Source of the DNA: Corythucha ciliata
Lineage: Eukaryota; Arthropoda; Insecta; Hemiptera; Tingidae
DNA: 64,000 nucleotides
Direction: 5' to 3'
NCBI GenBank assembly: GCA_038030265.1
Contig: CM075937.1
Span: 10,044,001 to 10,108,000, forward strand
The notes under the pieces were generated by a model. The model was not told the DNA's origin. It did not search any database and worked only from the letters and a program-made list of their open reading frames with translations. The position numbers and the translations under genes are program-made. The first letter of the stretch is position 1, and each line of letters starts with the position of its first letter. Below are positions 23,117 to 33,730 of the stretch, one piece after another.

Positions 23117-26100
23117 CGGGAGCGCTTCTATGGTGTAGCTGGGGGGGGGGGGGGCGGGGTACTGTGAACAAAACGTGTTTTTTATGACGAATTTCAATTT
23201 TCAACCAACAATTTGTTGAAGATCGGTATAATTCGCGAAAAAGCGCTCATCGCTCATTCAGTCCGTTTCGCCGTGCAACTTCCAGACATAAATTGAGAAA
23301 AACTCGCGGTGATTCGCGGAGTATACAATTATGTAGAAGCATTTTACGCCGAAATTTCGAATAAAACGCTCATGTGTTGTTTTTGGCCCAAGTCCGCGGC
23401 TAAAATTGAGATAAATGGTTAATTCGCGGCTAAAATTGACAAAAACCGCTAATTAATGAAATTGGGATGTTCCTGGGCCAAGTTAGGGAATGAAATTGCA
23501 AGAAAAGGCGCGAATTCACGGCGGTTAAAAATGAACAAAATCATGGCTTAACAATTGAGAAAAATGGCTAATTGGCAGCTAAAATTCCGAAAAATCGCTA
23601 ATTCACCAGACATAAACACTTTTTCATGGGTTAAGTTAAAAACTAAAATTATAAAAACGCTAATTTCTGGCTATAACATCAAGAAAAAAAGCTAGTGTGA
23701 TTAAATTTGAGAAAAATCAGTTAATTTGTAGCTTAAATGTGAAAAACTGCTAATTTGTGGTAAAAATGAAGGAAAACCGCTGATTCGTGGCTTAAAATGA
23801 GAAATAGCGCTAATTCGCGGAGAGTATAATGTTCATAACCGAGTAAAATTAGGAAAAACGCTAATGCACGGTGGCTAAAAATGAAAAAAAAATTGCTAAT
23901 TCACAGCTAAAATAAAGTAAAACACGGCCCTCTCCTCTACTTTGCGGCTAAAATTCAGAACAATCGCTAGTTCGTATTACGAATTTAGGAAAATCGCTTA
24001 TTCCAGGCTCAAAATAATGAACAGCGCTAATTCGCAGATAGTACGTAGAAAAAGCGCTTATTCACGGCTAAAATTAAGTAAACAGCCCCCTCGCCTCCAA
24101 TTTCCGGTTAAAATTGAGACAAAATCATACTTCGTACCAAAGTTGTATAGAAAACATGTTATGTGTATGTGTTGATTCGTGGCTTAAAAGGAGAAACTGC
24201 GCCGAATTCACAAGTAGTACACAAAAAAAGCGCAAATTCACAGCTAAAATTAAGTAAAACACTCCCCTCTCCACTACTTTGCGGCTAAAATTGAGAAAAA
24301 CGCTACTTCGTAGTTATAATTCAGGAATATCGCTGTTTCCAGGCTCAAAATAAGAAACTGCGCAAATTCACAGATAGTACGTAGAAAATGCGCTAATTCA
24401 CTGCTAAAATTGAGAAAATCATTCCCCTCTCCTCTAATGTGCAGCTAAAATTGAAGAAAAGCGCCAAATAGCAGATAATATGCAGAAAGAGCGCTAATTG
24501 ACGGCACAAGATGAGAATAACGTTCATGATCGAGTAAAATTAGGAAAAACGCTAATGTACGGGTATAATTGAGAAAAAACGCTCATTCACTGAGTCTGGA
24601 AAAAAAATGTGAGCCTAAAACTAAGAAAAGTCGCTAATTTGCAGGAAAAATAGAGGAAAAACAATAATTAATGGCTTAAAGTGAGAAAAACGGAGAAAAA
24701 CGCTTATTTATTGAGCCTAAAATTGAGAAAAATCGCTAATTCGAAGGTAAAATGGAAATAAGGCATGCACTAATTTGCAGCTAACTCACTGATAAAACTA
24801 AGAAAATCACTCCCTTCTAATAATTTGCAGCAAAATTAAGGGAAACACTAAATAGCAGACAATACGAAGAAAAAGCGCTGATTCAGCGGCAAAAGTTGAG
24901 AAAAACGCTCATACGCGAGTGAAATTGAGAAAAACGCTAATTCAAGGGTACAATTACAACGTTTGTGCCTAAAACTAAGAAAAATCGCTAATTCGAAGGT
25001 AAAATAGAGAAAAAGCAGTAATTCACTGCTTAGAAAAAGCGAAGATTCGCGGCTAAAATGGAGAACAAGCGCTAACTCACTGATAAAAATTAGGAAAAAT
25101 ACGCCCCTCTCCACTAATAATTTGAAGCTTAATTGAGGAAAAGCGCTAAATAGCAGATAATACGAAGAAAAAAAACTGATTCGTTGCCCAAATTGAGAAA
25201 AACACTAATAACGCGATTAAAATTGAGAAAAACGCTAATTCACGGGTACAATTGAGAAAAAGAGCTATGTTCACGGTTCAAATAGAGAAAAATAAGTGTC
25301 AATTCGCAGTTGAAATGTAGAAAGAGCGTTAATTTACTGTTAAAACCCTGAGAAAAACGCTACTTTGCGGGTAAAAATGAAAAAAACCCTAATGCATGGC
25401 TGAATTTGAAATAAATAGCTAATTCACCGCTGTTAATTAAGCAGCACTATACGACGGCTAAAATTGAAAAACTCCATTTCGCGGCTAAAATTGAGGAAAT
25501 GCGCCAAAAACCAAACAAAAATGTATGTACAGCGCTAATTCGTGACTAAAGTTGAGAAAAAGCGGTAATGAGCCGATAAAATGGAAATAAGACACTAATT
25601 CATGGCTAATTCGCTGATAAAATCAAGAAAAACCCTCCACTCTCCGCTGATAATTTGCAGCTTAATTGAAGAAAAGCGCTAAATAGCGGATAATATTGAA
25701 GAAAAAGGCTCTGATTCCCGGCACAATTTGAGAAAAACGATCATTTATGGGAGTAAAATTGACAGAAACGTTAACTCATGGGTACAATTGAGGAAAAAAA
25801 CGCTTATTCACGACGTCTGAAGAAAACATTGTGCCTAAAACAAAGAAAAATCGCTAATTCGCAGGTTAACTTGAGGCAAATCGTTAATTCACAGCCCAAA
25901 TTGAGAAAAATCGCTAATTCACTGCTACTAAAATGAAGAAAAACGCTCAAACGCGGGTAAAATTGAAAAAAAGCTTCAATTAAAAACTAATAATAATAAG
26001 CGCTGATTCGCGGCTGAAATTGAGAAAAACGCTACTCCACTGCTAAAATTGAGAAAAAAATCGCTGAATTACCGCATTAAATTGAAACAACTTCAATTCA

Positions 26101-26344
26101 CGGCTAAAATTGAGAAAAAGCGCTAATTATAGCAGATAAAATTGAAGTGAGGCACTAATTTGCGGCTAAAATCGAGAAAACTGGCCATTCGCGCGTAAAA
26201 TTTGAAGGGTAAAAGTGAAAAACAAATCGCTATAATTCACCGCTGAAATTAATAAAAAGTGCTTATTCACGGCTAAAATTAAAAAAAAACACTTATTTGT
26301 TTATTTACAGACTACAGGGCCTCACAGAGATTTCAACCAGAGTG
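23117..26344 (-). mobile_element. Family I array-bearing element (A array, plus-strand units), boundaries approximate
   Basis: About 3 kb of A units with a ~155-175-bp higher-order period, marked by recurring CCCCTCTCCTCTA-like stretches at about 23,930, 24,085, 24,260 and 24,420. At the right edge, 26,317-26,334 is the reverse complement of the subterminal module GGAAATCTCTATGAGG seen just inside the left end of the TSD-proven element at 28,840. The left edge (GGGAGCGCTTCTATGG then a long G run) resembles the opposite end of that element. The 8-bp flanks do not match, so either the ends are slightly misplaced or the duplication has decayed. Confidence 0.6.
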
Positions 26345-27473
26345 TGAGGATGTCATGGGTGGAGGGGGGAGGTTTGGACAGAAGGAATGCGAAGAACGGG
26401 ACGGATTTTCGTTCAGACGGGTTGATATTGGAGGCGTTTACGTTTTCCATATTATATTGTGATGCCTCGCTCCATCTGAGATCGAAAGAATCGTAGCCAC
26501 AATAGCCAATGGCAATTCGCGAAACGCTAAATTATGTCGCCTGCGTGGACAGAAACGGCGTGCGGATGTGTGCGTTTTGACGGTGACTGCGCGGCTGCAT
26601 TTCTCAAATGGCCCGGCCGTCAGTCTTTTGTACCGTGTCATCGTAGAAAAATGGAAAATAGCCCTTATCAAGGCGAATAAACAGTTTCTTGCGTCTAAAT
26701 TGACTCGTATTTTAACTGCTTCCCCCCCCCACCATTCAACCTCCGTCTATCATCATAATTGTGTTTTTTTCGGCGAATTTCCGGAGTCCAGGAATCATTG
26801 TAATGAGCAAAAGAGCCACAGACAAGACTCGAAAATTATAGAGGCAACGATAGCGTTAAAACCGCTGAATGTAGACACCGAAGCCTCACACCACGGTACT
26901 ACATGTATATGCGTTGAATTTGACCTTTATTTGCTTGAAACGTATATATACCTGCTCTCTGTTTCGTTTTCAACACGCAAGACTTGTTTGAAGAAGTGAA
27001 GTGAACAGAAAAGTGCCCCCCCCCCCCCCAACCACTGACATGTTACCCTGTTACCGCGCGACGTGTCAATCGACTCTTTACAATTTCAACCTCGCTGATT
27101 CGAGCCATCTGAGGCGCGAAATTGCTTTCGCGAGAAGGAACAAACAATTTCCTGGGAATATTTTTATATCGTTCAATAAAATTAATGGGTGGGCGATGAA
27201 TGCATAAAGTAACAGTATGTCAGTCCTGCAATTTAGCTAATCGAATTTTGAAATCAAACTGCCCATCTACACCGTCACGGCCGTCAACAAGATTTTTTTT
27301 TTTTTTTAACTGTGCAGCGTCCGATTTAACGTTTTTGTTTATAATAACAGCAGTAATTATAAGCTTTCAACCAAGTAATAGAGAACTTTTTTTTCAATCG
27401 AAAATGCTCTCAGTAGATAGGGTTATGGTGGGTAGGGGGGGGGGGTCGTGACAGAAATTGATTTTGGACTCAC
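26345..27473. other. Probable intron of the UPF0489 gene, no exon recognised
   Basis: The third UPF0489 exon ends at 27,474 with a strong 5' splice site (GTGAGT on the minus strand), so this stretch should be intron. I did not find the expected downstream exon with an acidic DLDFF-type motif here or elsewhere at lower coordinates. Open frames at 26,568-26,999 and 27,001-27,207 have no known domain. Confidence 0.4.
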
Positions 27474-28649
27474 TTGATTTCACCGGAGCTCGTCTCCTTG
27501 CCTATTTTAAATGAATAGTCACCGTCGGGAATTTGATCGGCCCAAGGTGGTTTAATCCAAGCGATGACGCTCAAATGGCCAGCGTAGGCAGCTGGAAGGA
27601 TCCAATTCTCAATACTTAGGTGACTGAAACGACAAAAAAAAAAAAAAAAGTCCCGAGAAAAACCGGTTATTGGAAAGTTATTATTTTTGTTGTTGTTTTA
27701 TTAAATAGCATTTAATAAGTATAGTAAGACTTGCTTCAGGATCGCGAGAAAGGTCGGAATATAAAGGGCTGCAGGGGGGGGGGGGTTGTAATTCCTTTGA
27801 CTACTTTTTTTTTCCAAGCGAGCTCAATGCTCCCGGAACGATTAACAAATTAATTAATGACCCTTTTCTAAGAAAAATTATTAATTTTTTTACATAATCT
27901 TCTTCCTTCCTTTTTTGCTCTATTCATCTCATTTTTTTTTAAACTAAACGCAGCAACTCCAGAAAAAGAAAGAAATGGACTCACTTATAGAGCTTGTTTT
28001 TGTCCCAGACACAGTCTGCCGGCATGGCCTTAGGCAAGAGCATGTCAGGATGCGAGTCGAGATGAATAATGATGTTGCCCTCGAGCGGCATCCTTTTACT
28101 TCCTATCAGACGGTAGATGTACGGTAGTACCTGGAAAACGGGAAATAATGTCGTCATTTAATGGGACGATGGTGGGGAGGGGGTGCTCGCGCCGACAGAA
28201 AGTCGACGATATAATTATTTATGTTGAGAAAGTGAATTTGGGGGAGGAGGGGGGCTCAACCAACGGCAAAATGAGGCGTTAATTCCTTATTGACAGTTTG
28301 ACTGCATCCGCAGGAGAAAAAAAAATAAAATTTCAGTATTTATTTGGGGATTAAACGAAGCTGGACGCCCCCTAACCCCCCACCCACCCGATCAATCCGA
28401 AAACGGCGGGAAAGAACCTCGTCTTCGGCAGAAACCAGTAACACAGCTTTCAAGAAGCCAGCCACTAGAGCTCAGACGAATGCACTTTTTTAATCAATTT
28501 CAAAGGCCACACATGTTTCTCGCAGCCAGGTTTCTTTTTCTTCTTCCTCTTTCACGGTGGAAACTGGAAATCCCTTCAATTTTATTTACCTCGTGGTGAT
28601 CCTCGACGATGACAACGTTGAGCCCTTTTTTGCTCAACGTTTGAGACAT
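27474..28649 (-). CDS. C5orf22: UPF0489 (C5orf22-type) protein, exons 1-3, incomplete
   Basis: Three exons join in phase on the minus strand: 28,590-28,649 ([11 protein letters not shown]...VEDHHE), 27,985-28,130 ([12 protein letters not shown]...[11 protein letters not shown]...ADCVWDK) and 27,474-27,623 ([15 protein letters not shown]...[12 protein letters not shown]). Introns are 28,131-28,589 and 27,624-27,984, both with GT...AG borders. The [23 protein letters not shown] and SIENWI..A.YAGH blocks are diagnostic of the UPF0489 family, whose members have an arginase/deacetylase-like fold with conserved His and Asp. The biochemical role is not established. The 118 or so residues seen are the N-terminal part. 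The gene leaves exon 3 in phase 2, and later exons are not visible, perhaps beyond the repeat arrays to the left. The start is the first ATG in exon 1 and matches the position of the human start relative to the VEDH motif. An array-bearing transposon lies 183 bp upstream of the start. Confidence 0.92.
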
Positions 28650-28831
28650 TTTGCAAAGGCCTAGATAGATTTGTTTTACGATTATAAAATAAACGTGACC
28701 CTAATAAAAACGCGCTAATATTTAGGAAACCGGAACTGAACTGTCGATTCAAACTGGAAGGTTCATTTTGGTACTGTAGGAGGGGGTCATCCCCTCGCAT
28801 CACATCCGCCCATTAATGAGGCGTCCCCTTT

Positions 28832-28839
28832 TACATAGG
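28832..28839. repeat. 8-bp target duplication, left copy
   Basis: TACATAGG directly abuts the element end CACTGGCGGACC and is repeated exactly after the other end at 33,318-33,325. Confidence 0.9.
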
Positions 28840-31800
28840 CACTGGCGGACCGGCACCTATCGGGGCCCGGGGTGCGGAAATCTCTATGAGGCCCCTTGAG
28901 TCACTAAACAAGCAAGAATTTAAATTATTACGTAGCATCAAATTATGGATTTCCTCTTAATTTAGCCACGAGTTCTAGGTATTTATAATACATCCTATCC
29001 GCCAATTAGAGTTTGTGCTCAATTTAAGCCGCAAATTGGATATTTTCTCAATTTTAGTCGGGAAGCAGCGGATGTTTTTACACTTTTTTTTGCCAAGAAT
29101 TCGCGATTTTTCTCAATTTTAGCCAAAAAGTTGCCTCCAGAATCCGCAAATTGGCGCATTTTCAATAACAGTCACAGTCAGTTTTACCCACGAATGATAG
29201 CTTTTTCTACACAGTTTATCCACGAATTAGTGAGCTTCCTCAATTTTAGCCGCGAATTGGAGTTTTCCTCAATTTTTGCTGCAACTTATAGCTATGTTTT
29301 ACCTTTTTTACAGCGAATTACCACTTATTCCCAATTTGAGAAAAAGTGGCAAAAGTTATCGTTTCTCTATATTTTAGGCGGGCTAGTTAGTGATTTTTCT
29401 CAATATCAACCTCAAATTAGTGAATTTTTGAACATTTGTTCACTTTCATCCGTGGAAGCGTTTTTCTCAGTTTTAGCCCCGAGCAAAAGGCAGAAGCCTC
29501 GGACTGGCGTACATTCAACCACAGCCGAAAATTATAATTTCTTCAATTTTAGCCGTGAATTAGATATTTTTCTGCAATTTTTCCGTGAATTAGTATAAAT
29601 GTCGTCAATTTTAGCAGCGACGTAGCGTTTTTATTCCGCGTAAAAGCGATTTTTCTTGGTAATTGGTCAATTGTTGCTGCAAATTTGGGATGTTTTACCT
29701 TTTTAGCAGTGAATTAACACTTTTTCCCCGATTTGAACTGCAAATGACGTTTTTAATCAAATTAGCCATGCTAATTAGTGATTTTTCTCAGTATAATGGC
29801 GGCAAATTAGGAAATTATTTTTAAATTGGTGCTATGGATTAGCGCTTTTTCCGAGTTTTAAGCCCGAAGTTGACTTCAGAGGCCACGGATTTGCGTTTTC
29901 CTACATTTTAGCCGCTAATTTGGGGTTTATCTATTGTTTTAATTTTAACCGCATACTTGAATTTTTTCTGCACTTTATGCGCGTTACTCAATTTTTGCAG
30001 CGAAATGTGAAATAGCGTTTTTAATTCCTTGAAAGCATGGGCGTAGACAGCGGGGGGCAGGGGTGGGCAGTTGCCCTCCCCCAAAAATCAAAAACGCAGA
30101 TTTCGTGGAGCAAGCTGCCCACCCCCAAAATTCCAAAAACATTTTCCCCGACCTAGCTAACAGAAACACAAATTTATTGCATTTCGCTCCATAAAACAAA
30201 TTTTGCGGATTTTTCTCACTAAAAAACCAACACATTTTCGCTCATCGGTTGCTGACAAACCAATATTTTGAGGGTCGGTTCAGCTTGGAAACCGATTTTG
30301 CTGATTTTTCGCCCAAAAACAGCAATTTCGTGTGTTTGGGTTAGCTCAAACGGTGTTTTGACCGCTGTGCCTTACAGACATATGGTGGGAGAGAAACTGC
30401 CAGCTCTATTTACCGTCTCAGGTCTAAAATTTAAAGTTTAGCTCCAAAAGTATCACTTTTGGGGGGGGGGGGGGTGTTTCAGGTTTTCGACATAAAATCA
30501 GAAATAGAAGGCTTCAAACGACAGTTTTCCACCAGATATTTATTTTTTGACGGATAGTGGCAGTTTCTGGGCAAATTTAGTCTCTGATGACCGTGAATTG
30601 ACGCGATTCCAACCTCCAGATACTGTTATAAGCCTGCAAAAAGGCAATGCATCTGTTATTTTTGCCAGTGAAGCTACCCACAGGCGTGGATCCGCAATTT
30701 TTCCTCAAGAGGAGTTGCACAGAATCCCCCCCCCCCTTTTACTCGTGAATGATCACTATTTGTAGCCTCGAATGACGTTTTTCCTTAATTTTAGCTGAAA
30801 CTGTGTGTTTTTTATCAATTCTACCTCGAACTAGCCCATTTTCTTCATTTTAGCCGTAAAAAGGTCTCAAAAACCGTAAAATAACGCATTTATTACGGCC
30901 AGCACTGGGCATCTGCCAGAAACCGCGAATAGGTGCGTTCTGTCAATTTCAGCCGCAAAAGAGCCGTGTCTCCTCAATTTAACCCGTGAATGAACCCTAA
31001 TTCTCAATTTTAGCCACGACAATTCCATCAATCAACAACAAACGGTGACAATAATTTTGCCAATTCGTTTTCCCTCAATTTTAGCCGCAAATTAGTGCTT
31101 TAATCACAATTCTGCCTTGACCAATTTTTTGAGCAATTTTTCAGCAGTGAAAAGGTCCACATAATCCGCATGTCTAGCGAATTTCATTAATTTTGATCCG
31201 GACGTTGCATCGCGAACCTTGACATTTTTGAAAACTTTTTCAGAAATGTATGCGCTAGGTCGCGCTTTTTCTCGATTGCACCCACAAACTTGCTATATAC
31301 ATGTATAATTAAATAGTCAATTATCACTTTTTCGCAATGTTCACCGAAATATTGGTTTGAGAAACCACGAACTGGTGCCTTCTCCCAATTTTCCCTGAGT
31401 GAATGAGCTCCATTTCTTAATTTTAGCTGTGAATTGGCGTTTGTCCTAAATTTTAGCCGCAAATGAGCGATTTTTCTCAATTTTACATTGAACGAGCAAT
31501 TTTTTTCTGTCAATTTTAGCTGTGAAAAGAGCACTGTAAACCGTGAATTAGCGCATTTTCTTAATTTCGGCCCGCCGGACTTTGGATCGCGAAACCGCAA
31601 ATTGGTGTGTTTTCTCAATTTCAATCGCGAATAATGAGATTTATTTCTCAAACTTAACGTGAATCAGCGCTATTTCTCAATTCTAGCCGCGAATGGGTGT
31701 TTTCCCTAAGTACTTGCAGCAAAATGAACTTTTCATGGATTTCATCCGCGAACGAGCACTTTTTCTCAAGACGTGCGCCCCCCCCCCCCCAACTCTGGAT

Positions 31801-33317
31801 CTGTGCCGGGCTGGCTACGCCCCTGCTTGAAAGCGATTTTTTCTGCTGATTATAGCGATGTTTTGCCTTTTTTAGCAGCTAACTAGCACTTTTCCTAAAT
31901 TTGAGCAACAAACTAGAGTTTTTCTTAGAGTTTTAGCCGTGACAGCGTGAGTTTTCTCAATAATGGCAGAAAATCAGCAGTTTTTTAAACATTTTCGCTC
32001 TGCATTATAATTTTTCTCCACTCTTAGTCATGGATTAGTGCATTTTCCCAGTTTTAAGCCCGAAGTTGTCTTCGGAGGCCACGGATTCACATTTTCCTAA
32101 ATTTGACCAGCGAGTCAACGTTTTCCTAAATTTTAGCCGCGAATTAGGGTATCTCTCAATTTTAGCTAACTACTAAATTAGCGGTCTTTTCATTTTTGTA
32201 TCCGCAAATTATTGTTTGTTCTAGACTTTATCCGCGAATTAGCGATTTTACTCAATTTTAGGCCCAAATTAATTATAGTGATTCTTTCCAATTTCGGCCG
32301 AGAATTAGCCTTTTGTCGAAATTTAGCCTCTGATTAGCGCTTTTTGTCAATTTCATTCGTGATTTGCCTCAATTTTAGCAGCGATGTTATTAGTGATTTT
32401 TCTCATCATCACTTCAACTAATTTTAGCTGATAATTAATAATTTTTCTTAATTTCGTGAATTATCGTTTTCCGCTGAGAATTTTCCATTTTAAGCCCCAC
32501 TATTAATTTCAGCCCTACCTATCGTTTTTTCTTGTTTTCAATTATAGGCGCATTTTTTTTTTTACTTTTACAGCTTTGAATTAGCGCTTTTTCACCATTT
32601 CAGCCACGAGTTTGGCCAAAGTTCAGCACGTTAGAATTTTTGTTATCATTTTATTCGTAAAGTGGCCCCTACCCACTGAAAAATGAGCAATTTTTTCTTC
32701 ATTTCGAGAAACCACAAATGAACGTTTTTTCGCAGTTTTAGCCACGGATATTGGCGCTTTTTCCAAAGTTTTTGTTACGTTTACTGGTCCCAAGAGCAGC
32801 ATATTAGAGCGCATTCTCAACTTTATCGGCTCAAGGACCTGAAGAAACTTGGGATCAGCGAATTTTATTTCTTTTAGCCGCGAATTTACCTGCAGAAGGC
32901 GCGTTTTCTCACAATTTTAGGCTTCAAAATAGCGCTTTTGTAGGCTAAATCGAATATTCAGCCATGCTTATACTCTTTGCTGATCACCTACACAACGTTC
33001 CATTCTCCAGGGGCCGTAGTCAGAAATTTTGAGAAAAAAAAAAAAAATTCTCGCACACTAAATCCAATGACGGTACATCACAAATAAAACTATCTCACCA
33101 TAGCGACCACCTCACGTGAGTTTTTCTAACGGCCCAGGTCGGATGGGCTGAAAATCGCCGAAAAGAGCCAATATCGCTGACCAACCGCACAGCAAAACTC
33201 ATTTTTACGTAACCACTTTCATGAACATTAGAACCTAAAGATCGTGATTTTTCTATCTTTGAGTTTTTCAGGGGCCCCCTCTCGCCCCTACGTCGCCCTA
33301 GCGTATGTACGCTACTG
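28840..33317 (+). mobile_element. Family I non-autonomous hAT-like element filled with A units
   Basis: The element begins CACTGGCGGACC and ends (read inward on the minus strand) CAGTAGCGTACATACG, flanked by identical TACATAGG on both sides. An 8-bp duplication with CA...TG imperfect inverted ends is typical of hAT transposons. Inside the left end is the module GGAAATCTCTATGAGG (28,876), then about 1.1 kb of A units in minus orientation. A second complete element is inserted at 30,036-31,825, and A units resume to about 32,940. No transposase is encoded. Without the nested insertion it is about 2.7 kb. Confidence 0.88.
30036..31825 (+). mobile_element. Nested hAT-like element inserted inside the A array of another
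   Basis: The left end is CATGGGCGTAGACAGC, and the right end read inward is CAGGGGCGTAGCCAGC (14 of 16 match). CTTGAAAG flanks it on both sides (30,028-30,035 and 31,826-31,833). The interior has D-like units (30,150-30,360), a non-repeat stretch with a G run, then A units in minus orientation (30,780-31,760) and a C run just inside the right end. The host array continues across the insertion site. The duplication fits the hAT target preference for T at position 2 and A at position 7. No transposase is present. Confidence 0.93.
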
Positions 33318-33325
33318 TACATAGG
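33318..33325. repeat. 8-bp target duplication, right copy
   Basis: TACATAGG follows the right end of the 28,840-33,317 element and is identical to 28,832-28,839. Confidence 0.9.
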
Positions 33326-33722
33326 CCCTCTTCTTTTATTCCTATAAGTTTATTTAATATTTTCTATCTCCCAGTGGAGGACAGGAAACATTTTAAATGC
33401 ACCTTTTAATCGGATTATTTTGTTTAAAAATTCGTCAGACGGAAATATCTCAATCTTCACCTGTAAATCACTTTGAGATAGATATAAGCCCATTTTCATT
33501 TTGCTCTTAAATTCTAAAAACAAAAAAACGTTTCTCTCCCCCCCCCCCGCCCAACACAATGGGAAACGTTTCCCAGACGTTATTAGACGGGCATACATCA
33601 AAAATTGGTCTTGAAATGACAATAATAAATAATTAATAATTAATAAAAACGATCGTTTGGTAAGCTACTCAGTCGATTTGATTCATCTATCCAGTATAGC
33701 AAATAGGACGGAGCAGGCAGCA
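33326..33722. other. Non-array host sequence between two elements
   Basis: AT-rich unique sequence that would be contiguous with 28,831 before the insertion of the flanking element. The frame at 33,350-33,622 on the minus strand has no recognisable domain. It probably represents 5' flank of the UPF0489 gene. Confidence 0.4.
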
Positions 33723-33730
33723 CCTTCTGG

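Noticed and set aside
26568..26999. 143-residue plus-strand frame
   Set aside because: No domain or family resemblance, it lies in the probable intron of UPF0489 on the other strand, and composition is unremarkable.
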